DNA of 64,000 nucleotides from Hyperoodon ampullatus (Eukaryota > Chordata > Mammalia > Artiodactyla > Ziphiidae), in contig OX457058.1 in the NCBI GenBank assembly GCA_949752795.1, forward strand, positions 36,396,587 to 36,460,586. The letters run 5' to 3'. Below the pieces are notes generated by a model. That model was given only the letters and a program-made list of their open reading frames with translations. It searched no databases and was not told the origin of the DNA. The position numbers and the translations under genes are program-made. Every line of letters starts with the position of its first letter. Within the stretch, counting starts at the first letter, position 1. Positions 13,016 through 26,399 of the stretch are shown one piece after another.

Positions 13016-13136
13016 GGGACTTCCCTGGCGGTCCGGTGGTTAAGACTCTGTGCCTCCACTGCAGAGGGCATGGGTTCAATCCCTGGTTGGGCAACTAAAT
13101 ATCCCGTATGCCATGTAGCACAGCCAAATAAAAAAA
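13016..13136 (+). mobile_element. short CHR-type SINE, 'gggacttccctgg' class
   Basis: About 120 bases with the head gggacttccctggcggtcc, ending in an A-rich tail. Near-repeat flanks agacaatgca and agacagtgca are the target-site duplication. Confidence 0.85.
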
Positions 13137-13406
13137 GACAGTGCAAAGATATGATAAAGGTGAAAGTATAAATCAATTGGGAATAAAAATAATTATTCAC
13201 ATAAAAGATGCTGGAATAATAACTAGCTATTTTGGAGAGTTATCTCACATTATATAACCAAAATAAATGTCAAATTTTAAAAACTAAATGTTGGAATTAA
13301 ATAATCAAAATGAAAAATTCAAAAACAAATGAATGAATACTGTATTATATACCTGGATGGATAAGGACGTAAGCTTAAAATAAAGGAAGAAAAAATAAAA
13401 ATTATC

Positions 13407-13619
13407 TGGGCTTCCCTGGTGGCGCAGTGGTTGAGAGTCCGCCTGCCGATGCAGGGGACGCGGGTTCGTGCCCAGGTCTGGGAAGATCCCACATGCCGCG
13501 GAGCGGCTGGGCCCGTGAGCCATGGCCGCTGAGCCTGCACGTCTGGAGCCTGTGCTCCGCAACGGGAGAGGTCACAACAGTGAGAGGCCCGCTTACCGCA
13601 AAAAAAAGAAAAAGAAAAA
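13407..13619 (+). mobile_element. CHR-type SINE, short poly-A class, inside L1
   Basis: Full short-class element. aaaattatc flanks both sides. Confidence 0.93.
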
Positions 13620-14327
13620 AATTATCGGAAATGGAAATGTGCAGATTATTGGCTGTAAAAAGTCCATTGCAAAACAGTATGTATTTATGTTGGTTCCTCA
13701 AAAAATTAAAAATAGAATTACCATATGATCCATCAAGTCCACTCCTGGGTGTATATATCCCCAAAAGAATTGAAAGCAGGAATTCAAAGATATGCACACC
13801 TATGTTCATATGCAGTATTGTTCACAATAACCAAGAGGCAGAAGCCATCAAAGTGTCCATCAATGGATGAATGGATAAACAAAATGTGGTATATGCATAC
13901 AATGGAATATTATTCAGCCTTAAAAGGAATGAAACTCTGATATATGTTACAACATGGATGAAACTTGAAGACATTACATTAAGTGAAATCGGGCAATGAC
14001 AAAAGTACAAGTACTACATGATTCCACTTATATGAAGTACCTAGAGTAGTCAAAAGGGAATGGTGGTTGCCAGGGGCTGGGGGAGGAGGGATTAAGGAGT
14101 TTAATGGGTGTGAAGTTTTAGCTTTGGAAGATGAAAAGGTTCTGGAGATGGATGGTGGTGGTGGTTGCAGAACGAAGTGAATGTGCTTAATGCCACTGAA
14201 CCGAACACTTAAAAATGATTAGAATGGTACATTTTATGTTATGTATACTTCACAATTTTTAAAAACCCAGTATGTACTATATAATCTAATTTCAGTGAAA
14301 AAATGCAATTGTACAGATAGAGAGATA

Positions 14328-14421
14328 GATGCGGGGGGGAGAGAGGGAGAGAGAGAAAGACAGGGAGACAGAAAGGGGGAGAGAGAGAAAGGGAGGGAGG
14401 GAGAGAGGGAGAGAGAAAGAA
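14328..14421 (+). repeat. (GA)-rich simple repeat
   Basis: Imperfect gagagaaag and gggaga units on the plus strand, forming a polypurine tract. Confidence 0.9.
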
Positions 14422-14479
14422 TCTGGAAGGATATGTACTAACATGTTATAATAAATGATCCCTAGGTTGTGAAAGCATT

Positions 14480-15950
14480 TGCTAATTTTCTACACTCTGT
14501 ATACTGTAATAAAAGAGGAGGCTGTATAAAGCAGATGGAAAAAAACATAAAAGAAGGAAGAGTGCTAGATTTGATTTCATAAAAATGTAAAATGTCTACA
14601 ATTTTTTAAAATTGTCTATTATTTTTAAAGTAATACATCCAATAAAGAGAAAAAGATTTGCAATAAGCACAAGAGATCAAAACTTAATTCCCAAACACAT
14701 TAAAAAGCTCTCATAAATAAAATTTTTTTAAACTCTAAAACCCAAACAGAGAAATAGGCAACAGACATGAATTCACTGAAGAGGAAGTTCAACTGTCCAA
14801 AACACACTTGGAAAAGAAAAAGTAACAATAAATGAAATAAATTATCATTAAAATACTAATAAAATATCACTCTCCCACAATCAGATTGTTGAAAGCATAA
14901 CAAGCACTCTCATATGCTCCTGTGATACTAAAATTTGATCACGTCTTTCTAGAGGGCAATTTAACAATGTGGATCATGAGCTTTTAAAAGTTAATAGTCA
15001 CCATACTATGAACTACTCATACATGAAACATAGATTAATCTCAAAAACGTAATGCTGAGTGAAAGAAGTGTTACATAAAAGAGTACATGCTACATAATTC
15101 CACTTATATGAAGTTCCAGAACAGACAAAGCTAATCTATGGTGGGAAGAAAATTAGAAGGTGGTTGCAGGGATGGCAGGGAGAGACAGCCTGGGAAGGAA
15201 CATGAGTGAACTTTCTGGACAGATAATATTATAACCTTGACAGAGGTTTGGATTACACAGATGTATGTATGCATCTGTCAAAACTCAGCAAATGCACAAT
15301 AAATATCTGTGTGTTTCACTGCATGTAAATTTTACCTCAGAAGAAAAATCCAAATACTGGACTCTAATTAATGATATGCATGCTGCAATATTTTAGGAGA
15401 AGTGGACTGATGTCTGCAACTACTTTAAAATGCATCAAAGAAAAAGGAGATGGAGATGATAGACAGACAGATACACAGTTGTCCCTTGGTTTCTGCAGGG
15501 CATTGGTTCCAAGATTCCCTCAGATACCAAATCCACAGATGCTCAAGTCCCTTATATGAAAGGCACAGAATTTACACATAACCTAAGCACATCCTCTCGT
15601 ATAATGTATACTGTGAATCACCTCTAGATTACTCATAATACCTAATACAATGTAAATGTTATGTAAATTGCTGTAACTACAATGTAAATGCTATGTAAAT
15701 CGTTATTAAAAGGCAAATTCAAGTTTTGCTTTTTAGAACTTTCTGGATTCCCCCACACACACCCCCACTGGTTGAATCCTCAGATGTAGAACCCATGGAT
15801 ACAGAGGGCTGACCATATATGATAAAGCAAGTACAGTAAAATGCTACCATAAAATACAGGAGTTTGGGGTGCACAAGGGTTCACTGCAAAATTCTTTCAA
15901 GAATGCTACATATTTGAGATTTCTCATAATAACATGTTAGAAATACTAAA
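14480..15950 (+). mobile_element. ancient L1 3' region interrupted by a Tigger-type MITE
   Basis: Sense-strand old L1 3' end (attccacttatatgaagttcc, gcatctgtcaaaactcagcaaa, and near 15900 the tail phrase gatttctcataataacatg). The MITE at 15474-15822 splits the final section. Confidence 0.75.
15474..15822 (+). mobile_element. Tigger-type MITE, near full length
   Basis: Inverted terminal phrases cagttgtcccttggt and acagagggctgaccata bracket about 345 bases that include ggcattggttccaagattcc, tgctcaagtcccttatatg and ctaatacaatgtaaatg. These are well-known Tc1/mariner Tigger-derived MITE motifs. It is non-autonomous. Confidence 0.82.
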
Positions 15951-17164
15951 AAAAAATCAGTCAACAGCCACAAGGCAGTCTTCTGAAGTGCTGGAAATAT
16001 TCTCTCTTGATTTGGGTGGTCATTACATGCAGCATATGTGGGTAAAATTTTATCAAGCCATACTCTTTAAGATTTGTGTACTGTGCTAACTGCATTTATA
16101 TCTCAAAAAATGTTTTAAATAAACAGCAATCAGAATAGGACTTTAAAGTGTATATAATTAATATACTCAAAAAGATAACAAGTATGCTGTAACAAAACAA
16201 AACAAAAAAACCCCATGAATAAGCAGTTATAAAAAGAACACACCATAAATCTTGAATACAGAAACTGTCCAATTTAAAAAATCGAAGGGTGGCTCAGTGG
16301 TTAAGAACCCGCCTGCCAATGCAGGGGACACGGGTTCGAGCCCTAGTCCGGGAAGATTCCACATGCGGCGGAGCAACTAAGCCCGTGCGCCACAACTACT
16401 GAGCCTGCGCTCTAGAGCCCGTGCTCCGCAACAAGAGAAGCCACTGCTCGCCTCAACTAGAGAAAAGCCCACACGCAGCAACAAAGGCTCAGTGCAGCCA
16501 AAAATAAAATAAATTTAAAAAAACTCAAAGGGCTAGATAGCTGAGTAGACCCTGAGGAATGAATCAATGAGCTAGGAGAGTGAGCTAAAGAACCCTCCCA
16601 GACTATAGCACAGAGATGGGAAGTAAAAGAAAACTGAAGAGATATAGAGGACAGATAAAAGATGTGCCTAAATCCGATCATTTGGAGGAATCTGCAGAAG
16701 GGAAGGGAGGAAATGGAAGGGGGGACAACATTTGAAGAAATAACAATTAAATGTTTCCTAGAACTAAAAGAATAAAACCATTTTAAAAAATAGTTTTTAA
16801 TTACAGTTATTTAAAGTTATCTACATGGATGCAAGGAAACATACTACCATTTTATGAGTAGCTATCTCCTGATTATGCAATTTAAGGTCCTTTTCTTTTT
16901 CAAGTTTTCTAAAATGAACATTACTTTTGTAAGAGAAAAAGTAATAAAAGTTTATTTTATAAAATAAATCCAGAACCAAGATACAAGAAAGGCTTTTAAA
17001 AATTCCCTACCCTCTCTTTCCTCTGACTTCTACCCTATGCTATTATAGTGACCCTGTTTCTGTAAGCAGCCACCACAAACTTGGGCAAGTCCTTTGATCT
17101 CTTTAAATTTCTGCTTCTTTTAGGTCTTCAACAGGGAAAATAAAATCCCTCCTTCCTACCTCAC
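15951..17164. other. unassigned intronic sequence around a SINE
   Basis: AT-rich DNA, perhaps decayed L1, on both sides of the SINE at 16288-16522. No gene is seen. Confidence 0.4.
16288..16522 (+). mobile_element. CHR-type SINE, long class, 5' truncated
   Basis: Starts inside the head (gggtggctcagtggttaag) and lacks the first 'cttccctgg' bases and part of the internal units; the A-rich tail is present. Confidence 0.88.
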
Positions 17165-17248
17165 AGTCCTACTGTATATCACAGGGAACTATATTCACTA
17201 TCTTGTAATAAACTACAATGGAAAAGGATATGAAAAAGAATATATATA

Positions 17249-17282
<34 letters not shown>

Positions 17283-17362
17283 CAGTTTGCTGTATACCAG
17301 AAAACACAGCACTGTAAATCAACACAACACTGTAAATCAACTATACTTCAGTTAAAAAAAAA
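17165..17362 (+). mobile_element. L1 3'-end fragment containing a TA/TG microsatellite
   Basis: Same L1 3' UTR end as 11840-12235 (cacagggaactatattcactatcttgtaataa ... ctatacttcagtt), with an expanded (TG)n(TA)n run at 17246-17281. Confidence 0.85.
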
Positions 17363-18119
17363 AAAAATAGCGCCCAGTCAACTATACAGCACTGTAGAAA
17401 TTGAGCATGTTATCACAGTCCTTCTAAGCTGGTAAACCCCAACCTCTGAGTCACCCTCCACTTCCCTCATCCCTCACTCCCCAAATCCAATCCATTCCCT
17501 AGCCTGCCAGCTCTTCCTTCTTTTCCCAAACCACTGCACTACCTAGTTACACCTGGTCATACCTTGTGCCTGAACCACCACAATAGTCCCCTGGGTGATG
17601 CCCCGCCTCTAACTTTTCCTTACCCCACCCAGTGCACTTTCCTCCTAAAACTTAATCTTCATAAAATACATTCATCCTGTAACTACAATGCTGAAAATGA
17701 AAGTCCTCTGAAGTTTACAGGATGGACTTCAAACTCCTTAACCTGGCTTTCAAGCCTTCCCTCCTATCCCTGGTCAACCTCCTCACTGTTTGTGGAACAA
17801 GCCAGCAACCCCCCACCCCATACACACCCCCATTCTCTACCCATCCAGGTCCTCCCAGTCTTCTTAGCCCAGGCCAAACCCCTCCCTCCCTTCCTCCCTC
17901 TGCACCTTCTGACCAATCCAGACCAAGCTCCTGCCAGTTCTCTGAACACCCACTCCATCCCTCAGGCGTCATCCTCACTTCCAGGTCAGAGGCCTGCCCC
18001 ACACGTCCAGAGAGGACTCTTTCTGCCCTGAGGGCAGGGCCTCCTGCTTGGCTCCTGTATCTTCTGTACTAGGCACTCAAATTAACCTGCTAATAATTTT
18101 AGTCTGTAAAATAAACTTT
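17363..18119. other. C/T-rich intronic sequence, no supported gene
   Basis: A 155-codon ORF at 17564-18031 has no domain I recognise and a composition dominated by Pro, Ser and Leu from the pyrimidine-rich strand. Phrases such as 'cttaacctggctttcaagcc' suggest an ancient LINE-derived repeat. Confidence 0.45.
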
Positions 18120-19015
18120 CTCTGCCTAACTGAATTTTATTGTAATTATTTCTTTAGTTTTCTTTATAGTTTTAATATCTATATGTACATCACATATATT
18201 CCTATATAACATACTGTTTTGCTATTAAACTTTAAATATAGAAGAATTTATAAAGTATAATTCTTTTTAAGTTCTTTCTTTCAACATTGTTTTTGAGATT
18301 GATCTATGTTCATCTGTACCTACAAGCCATTCATTTTCAAAGCTGAAAAGCATTCCTTTGCATATCACAATTTATTCATCCATTATGTTGCTGAGGGATA
18401 TTTGAGTTTTATCAGAAAGTTTGCTCTTAAAAGCAATGCTCCTATGAACATTCTTATGCATGTTTCAATACACATATGTGTCTCTAGGACTGAAATTGCT
18501 AGGTCATAGGATCACATGTTTAACTCTACTTGGTAATGACAATGGTTTTCCAACCGATTTATGCTTTTACTTACAGTGTTGAAGAATTCCTCAAAAATAC
18601 TGTCAGGCTTTTAAACATTTGCCCATTTGGTGGGTGTAAAATGTTATTTCATTGTGGTTTTAATTTGCATTTCCCCAGTGAGGCTGACATCTTTTCACAC
18701 ATGTATTGGCCATTTGGTTTCCTCTTTGATAAGCTCCCTAAGTCTTTGCGTATTTTTCAACTGGGCTGTCCTTTTCTTATCTACTGTAAGAGTTCTATAT
18801 TTATTCCGGATACCAATCCTTCATTGGTGTTATGTGTTGCAAATATCTCCTTCCAGTTTATGGTTTCCTTCCTTTTCACTCTCTTTTGATGAGAAGTTCT
18901 TTATTTTAACGTAGTTGAATTTATTAACCTTTTCCTTTATGGTAACTGCTTTGGGTAACTTGTTTAATAAATCCTTCCCTACCCAGAGGTCATGAAAATA
19001 TTTATATTTCCTTTT
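18120..19015 (-). mobile_element. ancient L1 3' UTR (antisense)
   Basis: Antisense L1 landmarks in order: gaattgctaggtcatagg, atttgcccatttggtgggtg, catttccccagtgaggctgac, ttccggataccaatccttc and tagttgaatttattaacc. Strongly decayed; no functional frame. Confidence 0.8.
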
Positions 19016-19069
19016 AATAAAAAACTGTTAAAATAAAAACTTCAAAAAGGAAGTTATATAAACAATCAA

Positions 19070-20035
19070 TTAGCACATGAAAACATACTCAAAATTATTA
19101 GCCATCAAGGAAATGCAAATCATAACCACAAGGAGATACCACTACACACCCACCAGAATGGCTAAAATTAAAAGACTGATAACACCAAACGGTGGCAAGG
19201 ACGTGGACCAACGGCATTTTTATTATATACTGTTGGCAGGAGTGTGGAATTGTATAACCCTGGAGAAAGGTCAAGCAGTTTCTTAAAAAGCTAAATATAA
19301 TAGCTATCCTATGACCCAGCAATTCTACTTCTTGGTAGTTACCCAAGAAAAATGAAAGCATATGCCCACATTATAATCTATACTAGAATATTCATAGCAG
19401 CTGTATTCTTAATAGCCAAAAGTTAAGAGCAGCCCTACCATCCCTCAAGAAGAGAATGAATAAGTGAATTGTGATCTAGTCACACAACAGAATACTACTC
19501 AGCAAGAAAAAAGAGCAACATAGATGAATCTCAAAAATACTATGCTGAATGAAAAAAGCCTTACACAAAAGAATACATTATTTTTATAAGATTCTACTTA
19601 TATGACACCTAGAACAGGCAAAAATAATTTACAATGGGAAAAAAAAAAACTGTGGTTGTTAGTGGGTGGAGTTAGGAATGGAAGAGGAACACAGAGAACT
19701 CTCTGGGGTGATGGTAATAGTCTGTATCCTGACAGAGATTTGCATTACACAAGCATACACATTTATACAAAAAAAAAAAAAAGGTAACAAATTTTTAATT
19801 CTAGGTGATATGCATACTGAAGTGTTCAGGAGTCACGTATACTGATATGTGAAACTTACTTGGAAATGACTCCAAAAATAAAATGGATTTCTGGGTGGAT
19901 AAAGGGATAGAGAGAAGTGGTAAAGCAAATAAAAGAAAGTGTTAACAGCAGAATCTAGGTGGTAGGTATACACACGGTAGTTCTTTCAACTTTGTTGTAT
20001 GTTTGAAAATTTTCACAATAAAATATTAGGGAAAA
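19070..20035 (+). mobile_element. ancient L1 ORF2 end plus 3' UTR
   Basis: Sense-strand L1 phrases: ggaaatgcaaatcataacc, atacactactgttggcagg-like bases, tgacccagcaattctacttc, and the tail gtatgtttgaaaattttcac. It is the sense counterpart of the neighbouring antisense L1, so two old L1s sit head to head. Confidence 0.82.
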
Positions 20036-20088
20036 GACAAAAATATATTTTAAAAAGGAAGAGATGCGCTTTAAAAAATAAGCAGATA

Positions 20089-20270
20089 GGGACTTCCCTG
20101 GTGGTCCAGTGGTTAAGACTTTGCCTTCCAAAGCAAGGGGTGTGGATTTGATCCCTGGTCGGGGAGCTAAGATCCCACATGCCTCGCGGTCCAAAAACCA
20201 AAACATAAAACAGAAGCAATGTTGCAATAAATTCAATAAAGACTTTAAAAATGGTCCACATCAAAAAAAA
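20089..20270 (+). mobile_element. CHR-type SINE, 'gggacttccctgg' class with long 3' end
   Basis: Head gggacttccctggtggtcc; 3' part caatgttgcaataaattcaataaagac and then A-run. Same class as 30041-30232 and 43441-43838. Confidence 0.9.
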
Positions 20271-20359
20271 GTTATCAAAAAACCAAAAAAAGCAGATATA
20301 TTTGAGCGAAGTTTGCCTTTGAAAAAGGTAACTGAAAGAAAAAGATCAATCCTTACACA

Positions 20360-20500
20360 TACTGGTGCTTTGGAGTTTACAAAACACTTTCACACAGATT
20401 ATTTTAAGTGATCCTCACCAAAACCCAGGTATTCTAGTCTCATTTCATGCTTGAGAAAACTTAGGATCAGAACTTGCCAAATATTACACAGCCGTTACCT
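20360..20500 (-). repeat. MIR fragment
   Basis: Reverse MIR phrases (gattattttaagtgatcctcacc, cttgagaaaacttaggatcagaac). Diverged. Confidence 0.5.
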
Positions 20501-21929
20501 CACAGTGCTGGACTTAAAAACAAACACCTCTGGCTCCTCCACCTCCGTTCTTTCAAATACACCTCACTAGGGACCTGCCGGCAACCGCAAACATTTGAAG
20601 ACCACGTGGAAACTGCTGATGTGCCACCAGCCCTTTGCTTGTCCCATGAGCAGAGTGACAAGGCTGAAGCAGCTGTTGTACTTACACTAGCAGGACATGA
20701 AAGGGAGAGGCACGCAGACAGTAAATGAACATGAACTCAACAGATCGAAGGTGTGTTTCCAATCCACACAGAATAAAAGAACTGGCCAGCCACCCTCGCT
20801 GAGTTCTTTGAGGCCATCCCCAAAGTCTGGGGAAATCTGTGATATCCTTCCTGTCTATATAGATGGGCAAACTGCATATGAGGCCTGTAGCTAAGAAACT
20901 GCAACACAAAAGTTGTCAAAACAGCTCTCTGACAAGATATTCCACCACTCTTCTTACCAGAGCAGAACAAAAGTAGAACAGAAGGACGAGACCCAGGAAC
21001 ACTGCTCAACCCTGACACGACCAAAGTGAGAGGCAAAAGTTTTACTAATCACTCCACAGATTAATCACTGGCTTCAGGGTATTTTGGCTTTTTATTAAAA
21101 CATATAACAACACACTCCAATAATTTTGGTTAAATTTAAACAGGTGAGATAGACCCGTGGAATATGAATAAAAAGCCCTTTCAGCCTTAGAGACTGGTGT
21201 ATTTATCTGAACATTTACTTAGTGTGCCAAACACTCTGGGAACTGTAATGAAACTAGGACACAGTCCTTGCCCTCAAGTGGCCTATAATCCAGCCGGAGG
21301 CTCAAAAAAGAAAACCGAGCCCACAAGGGCTATAGGAGAAAGTCCCAAGAGCAGAGGAAAGAGAGTGCAAGTATAACCAGGGCCTCAAGAAAGATTTCAG
21401 CTGGGCCTAAGTCTGGGAGCATATGTATGTGCAGAACTGTGGGCAGAAGAAGGGGGCGAGGGGCTGCACTCCAGGCTGGCTCCTACGGAGGTCCTGGCTC
21501 CTGCGGAGGTCCTGGCTCCTGCGGAGGTCCTGGCTAAGGAAGGCTACCTGCAGCCTGAGCACGAGGGAGAGGAAAAAGTACCCTGAGGGATGCCTGCCAA
21601 CTCATTTTAGAGAGTGAAGAGGACAGATCAGAGGGCCTCACAAAATGCCTGACTTGATTAATTAACTGAGACAGGGCTGAATATGGCTGCGACTTCCACA
21701 AACATGGGAACCTAAGGTAGGGCTGGAACTGACTGCCCCAGTAAGTCAAGACTTAACAAAATCTTAATAACACAGATTCAGGATGCCTGCTTAAAACCCA
21801 GGTGGACCTGCGATGTCTGTCACCTAGCAGAAGGCCACAGAATGGTAGATGTAGAATAGAGACAGAATAGAGAATAGAATAGAGACAGGTGGTTCTCAGA
21901 GCAACAAGCCAGGAGATAAGCACCAGGAA
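20501..21929. other. unassigned intronic sequence with a small tandem repeat
   Basis: No exon is supported. Three copies of an 18-base unit (tcctgcggaggtcctggc) lie at 21481-21534, the first with one change. Confidence 0.55.
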
Positions 21930-22090
21930 CAATGGCTTTGAATCCCAGCTTAATGTATGGCCTTGGGTGAGTTTCTAACCTCTGGCGCCTTATCTGCAAA
22001 AGGGAAATGACACTAGCCACCTCACAGGGTTGAAATGAGATTATATCTGAAAGGCATCCAGCACAGTGCCTACCACGTAGGAGGCATCAA
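21930..22090 (+). repeat. MIR element
   Basis: Plus-strand MIR landmarks: ggctttgaatcccagc, ccttgggtgagtttc, ctcacagggttgaaatgag, cagcacagtgcctacc. Confidence 0.8.
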
Positions 22091-25000
22091 GGAAAGGGGG
22101 ATATTACTCATATGAACAGTCTGCTAAGAACTTCAGAGTCCTTTGCCTCCTACCATCCCACTGTGTCGAGAAACCAGGCTGAAGCCACTGACTTTGGATA
22201 CCACCAAGGGCTTACTCATGTCCTAAGCAACTTCTCCCTCGGTTCTTTGATTTCTTTGTATGTTAATTTTTAAAAATACTCTGCCCATGAAGGCATTTTA
22301 AGTTATTCTGAGATGTCTGCCTCACCCTGCGGCCTCACATCACAAACCTTCCCCTACTGAAGAACCCAATCCAAACAGGCAAGCCGTCCAAGGGAAAACC
22401 AGTGTCATAAGCCACTTCACAGGGAACATTTGTGCCAGAAGGGACCACAGGCCCCATCCCAACACTCACTTCAGCAAGGACAGGGTCAAGGCCAGCCCAG
22501 GGCAGGTCTGAGCCGATAGAGCTGTGACATTCATAACATCACTCTTAGGAACCAAACTTAAAGTGATGGTGGCAATGATATTAAGCACTAAAAGTATATA
22601 CATAATACAAAGCATTTTATGTATATAATAGGCATTCAAGAAAATTTTTAAAAGCAGTTACGTTTATAGCTAGGCCTGGCAAGATAATGAGATTCTATAC
22701 ACCAAAAGGCATAAGAACACAATGATGACAGAACTCACAGCCCATGAGCTCAAGATAAAATTATAGTCACTATTTCAGGAACAGAAAGTTGGGTCTCATT
22801 TCCTCAACCACACTTTCACAGGGAAACTTTCAGTAACTCCAGATAATCTACCAAGGGCCGGTGACCCCTAGTTGCAGGCGTGGGGGTCACTCAGGTCACA
22901 CACAAAGAAAAATTCACCTTCTTTTAGGAAAATATAAAAATTTGATTAATCCACGCTGTATGTTAAGAGCAGGCAACAAATTTTATTCCATAGCTAGGAA
23001 ACACCAAGAAACCACTAAACTTTGGTGGACTAGGGTGGGTAATTTCACCAGTTGTGTGGAGGATGGTGGGCTGGCAGGGAAAAGGAAGGAGGAAGACTAG
23101 GAAGAAGGGGAAGGTGGTGAAAAATAAGAGAAAACTAGGTGGGTGAAAAGAAATGACACAAGCAGATACTAGAGATAGACAAATGGAGAATCGGTCTGAG
23201 AGCTGAAGGCAGTAACCCCTGGTTAGAGGTTAGCGTGTGGCCACGCCATCATCTGTCACCTGTTGTGTTCTGCCCACCCAGCTGCACTAATCCTTAAATC
23301 TCTATAGGGAAATCTACTGGGCTTACGAGGGTGGAAATATATTATTCCCTGAGCACAAATGCTCTGAAAGAGCAGTACCAGAGACTTCCAAAAACCAAAT
23401 CTAAATTCCACAGCCTCCACTCTACTTAAAACTGGTTTCTATTTCTCCTTTATATGGGCTGGCTGGATTTTCCACTTCTACAGCCTAGTCCACACAATTC
23501 TCCAATTCAACCAATGTTTGTGGAAGGCTTACTTTGTGGGGGGACACAGCAGGGAACAAAACAGATGTGACTGCCCCTCACAGAGCTGATCAGTGACACA
23601 CGGTGGGGAGGGCATCCATCTTTAGCACTGCACTGGGTGTTCGCAAAAAGGGAGGGAGGGTGAGCATAGGGTCTCCTCGGACACTCACACAAATCTTTCA
23701 AGGGCAACTCAAAGTCCTAGCTAAGGAAAGGGAAAACGGAGTAAATCTAAAGACTGACAAGAAAATATTAAATGTTACAGTTAAAGTGCACCCTGATACA
23801 AAACAAAACTGTAAGTGTTCAAACTGAACACAGCATTCATTATCTGTAACCACATAGACTATAACTCCTGAAATGGATAAACAGCCAGAGTATTTTTAGT
23901 AATACTTAAATAAGTTCATAAAGATGACCCAGCCTAATGTATTACAAGATCCTAAAGTACCTTTGGAATCATTAAGAAGCAGATCATGTTTACTGAGTTT
24001 TACTGTTAAGTATATTTCTTGTACTTTGAATATCGGTATCTCATGTTAGGAATTGTGTCTTAACATGTGGCCTGTCTAAGATATACCTCAACAAATGGGC
24101 TCCATAATCAAACACATTTGGGAAATGTTGCACACTCTAAACACCACTTGGAGATTCAGAGTGTATTTTAGGAAATTAGGCTTTCTGACAAATCCTGTAT
24201 GAAAGAAATCTGCCAAACTTAGTCTGAGCCAGTATTTCCCAAACTAATTTGACCACGGACACTTTATTCATTTAATACTTATTAACAGTCCACAAATTGC
24301 TTCATGGAACACATGTGGGATACGCTACAGGTGTAGGGGATGATTAATCCAAAAATGCAATTGATTATCAATCTCCCAAGCATTCTGATGAACTGGTGTT
24401 TATTATATGCTATAGAAATACAAAAACTTCCTCAATGAATTTCTGACTGGAATTCACTCAACAATAAGCTGACTTACTATATTTTTAAGAAAAATATTTT
24501 TAATGAACTAAAATTGGATCTTGATATGTTAATATAAAGGAATTCAAATACATTATACAAAAATTTGACTTTGCTAAATTGCTGAAAACTTATCTTCCCT
24601 AAACATGGGTTTTTAAATTTCCAGAGTATATTGAATATCTTAATTTCAAAAGATTCATTTCCTTAAAGAAAAAATACTGAACTAAAAAAATGCTGATATC
24701 TACCTCTGCCTTTACCTGATATGCCTAATTACAAATATCTGTAACTGAGATGTGGTATCAACATATATAGCTCATGAATAACAAGCATGGGACTATTATT
24801 TCTATGGTTGTGGGGTTATTTATAATTTGACTCCTCCTCCTGAAAAACCTAACCTTAAAGCCTACATTGGAGGTTTCATGGAATCCAATTCCAGTGACTG
24901 AAAAAGTTTCATCATTCAGTTAACAACAAAAATAAAACTCAACAAACATTTATTTAGCACCTACTATATGCATGCCAGTGGATTAAGCACTGTAATGATG

Positions 25001-26399
25001 AATGTATTTTTCTGGACCCCAACTCAAGACAATGGTCTGACAATGGGCAGAATACTTGAGACTCTTAGAAACTCAGGGGACCTCTAGGCAATGTGGATGG
25101 CAGAAGAGCAAGCTGCTACACTGAAAATGCTTACAAGACACCTGGGTGAATTCAGGACCACTGCCCCAAAAAGACCAATAAGGCACAGGGCCTCCTTCTT
25201 AAAAAGCTACGTTAGTGACTAAAAGTTTAATATTACTTAATGCAAGATAACCAATATCAGATTTGGGTCAAACACTTGAAAGCTGTTATAGATTCCATAT
25301 TCAACTTCACCTGTGACGTCTTTTTTTTTTTAAGCCAGTTAGGTAGCTTAACGTACAAGCATTACAGTGACATTAAGAGCAGCTTAGGTTAATAGTTTTA
25401 AACTATCACAGGTTTCTACAAAGACTGTAGGAGAAGGAATCCAAATCTGATCATCAGAATGAATTTGAATTTTCAGATAGCGCAAGACAGGGGGAGAAAT
25501 CACTTCATCTATGTTATGCAACACCGAAAAAGACTTTTCACTTTTATAGAAAAGGCATGATGACTGTTAGAAATTTAAGACAGAAAGTGAACCAAGTTCT
25601 ATCCCTCTAATTTGGGGGGTCTAGCAGTACTCAATAAGCAAGAAAATCAAAACAGTTTCGCAAATGACTCTTTTAAAGCACAGCAGCAACCAGAAGGATT
25701 ATCCTCAACAATCTGCAGCCATACATACAGGAATATTTTCCCCTAGTTTAATAACACATAAACAAACGCGTGAATTCCTGCTCTAAAATTTCAAATCAGA
25801 GAACCCGAAAGCTGCTGCAGTCTGCCTTCATGAACATTTTTTTCCTTTTTTTAAAAAGGAAAAATACCTTCCCTTTAGAAAACCTTAACAAAGACTAAGC
25901 CCAGAAACTCTGACAAAACATAGCCAAGGCAATAGGCGCTGGAGAAGACACGCAATTCAAAAACACAGTCACAAACTGTCCCAGTAAGACTGCTTAATAA
26001 AAAATTAACTTTGTTCTGTTGAATGCTTCAAAAATCGCGTTTCTGATACTATTTTCTAATTACATATGCTTCAAGTACAACATGCATGCTAATGAAAGTG
26101 AACCTCAAATACGTGTGCAACGAAGCAAAGCAGATGTTCCAGATTACATTTTAATAGTCCCAAACAAAATGGAAAACTGCAACTGCATGCTTGTGCAAAG
26201 CTGACAGAGGGAAAACGCAACACGGTGGTAGGGTCCAGTACCCCGGCTTCACAGTGCAAGCCGACCTTCCCTTTCCACCACGAGAACCAAAAGAACAAAC
26301 TTCACACTGATTTAACGTTCAGGGTCGCGCCAGAATATCCTGGGGGGCGGGGGGTTCCTCTGTACCCGCTGTTTAGGAGGTAATGGATTCAAGCGCCTG
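22091..26399. other. repeat-poor part of PDE8A intron 1
   Basis: Over 4 kb with no recognisable CHR SINE or L1, directly downstream of exon 1; about 23.8-26.3 kb is AT-rich single-copy-looking DNA. Short hints of old repeats occur (23510-23590; 24940-25000, tttatttagcacctactatatgc). The depletion of young SINEs may reflect regulatory constraint, which is inference. Confidence 0.5.

Larger units (their letters stand above)
12280..14275 (+). mobile_element. ancient L1: ORF2 remnant plus 3' UTR, with two SINE insertions
   Basis: Degenerate LINE-1 reverse-transcriptase-region and 3' sequence in sense orientation. Clear landmarks near 13690-14060 are the decayed ORF2 end (atggataaacaaaatgtgg, tattattcagcc) and the stretch tacatgattccacttatatg. 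SINEs interrupt it at 13016-13136 and 13407-13619. No intact reading frame remains. Confidence 0.8.

Noticed and set aside
17564..18031. 155-codon plus-strand ORF
   Set aside because: Pyrimidine-rich repeat-like DNA; low-complexity Pro/Ser/Leu product.
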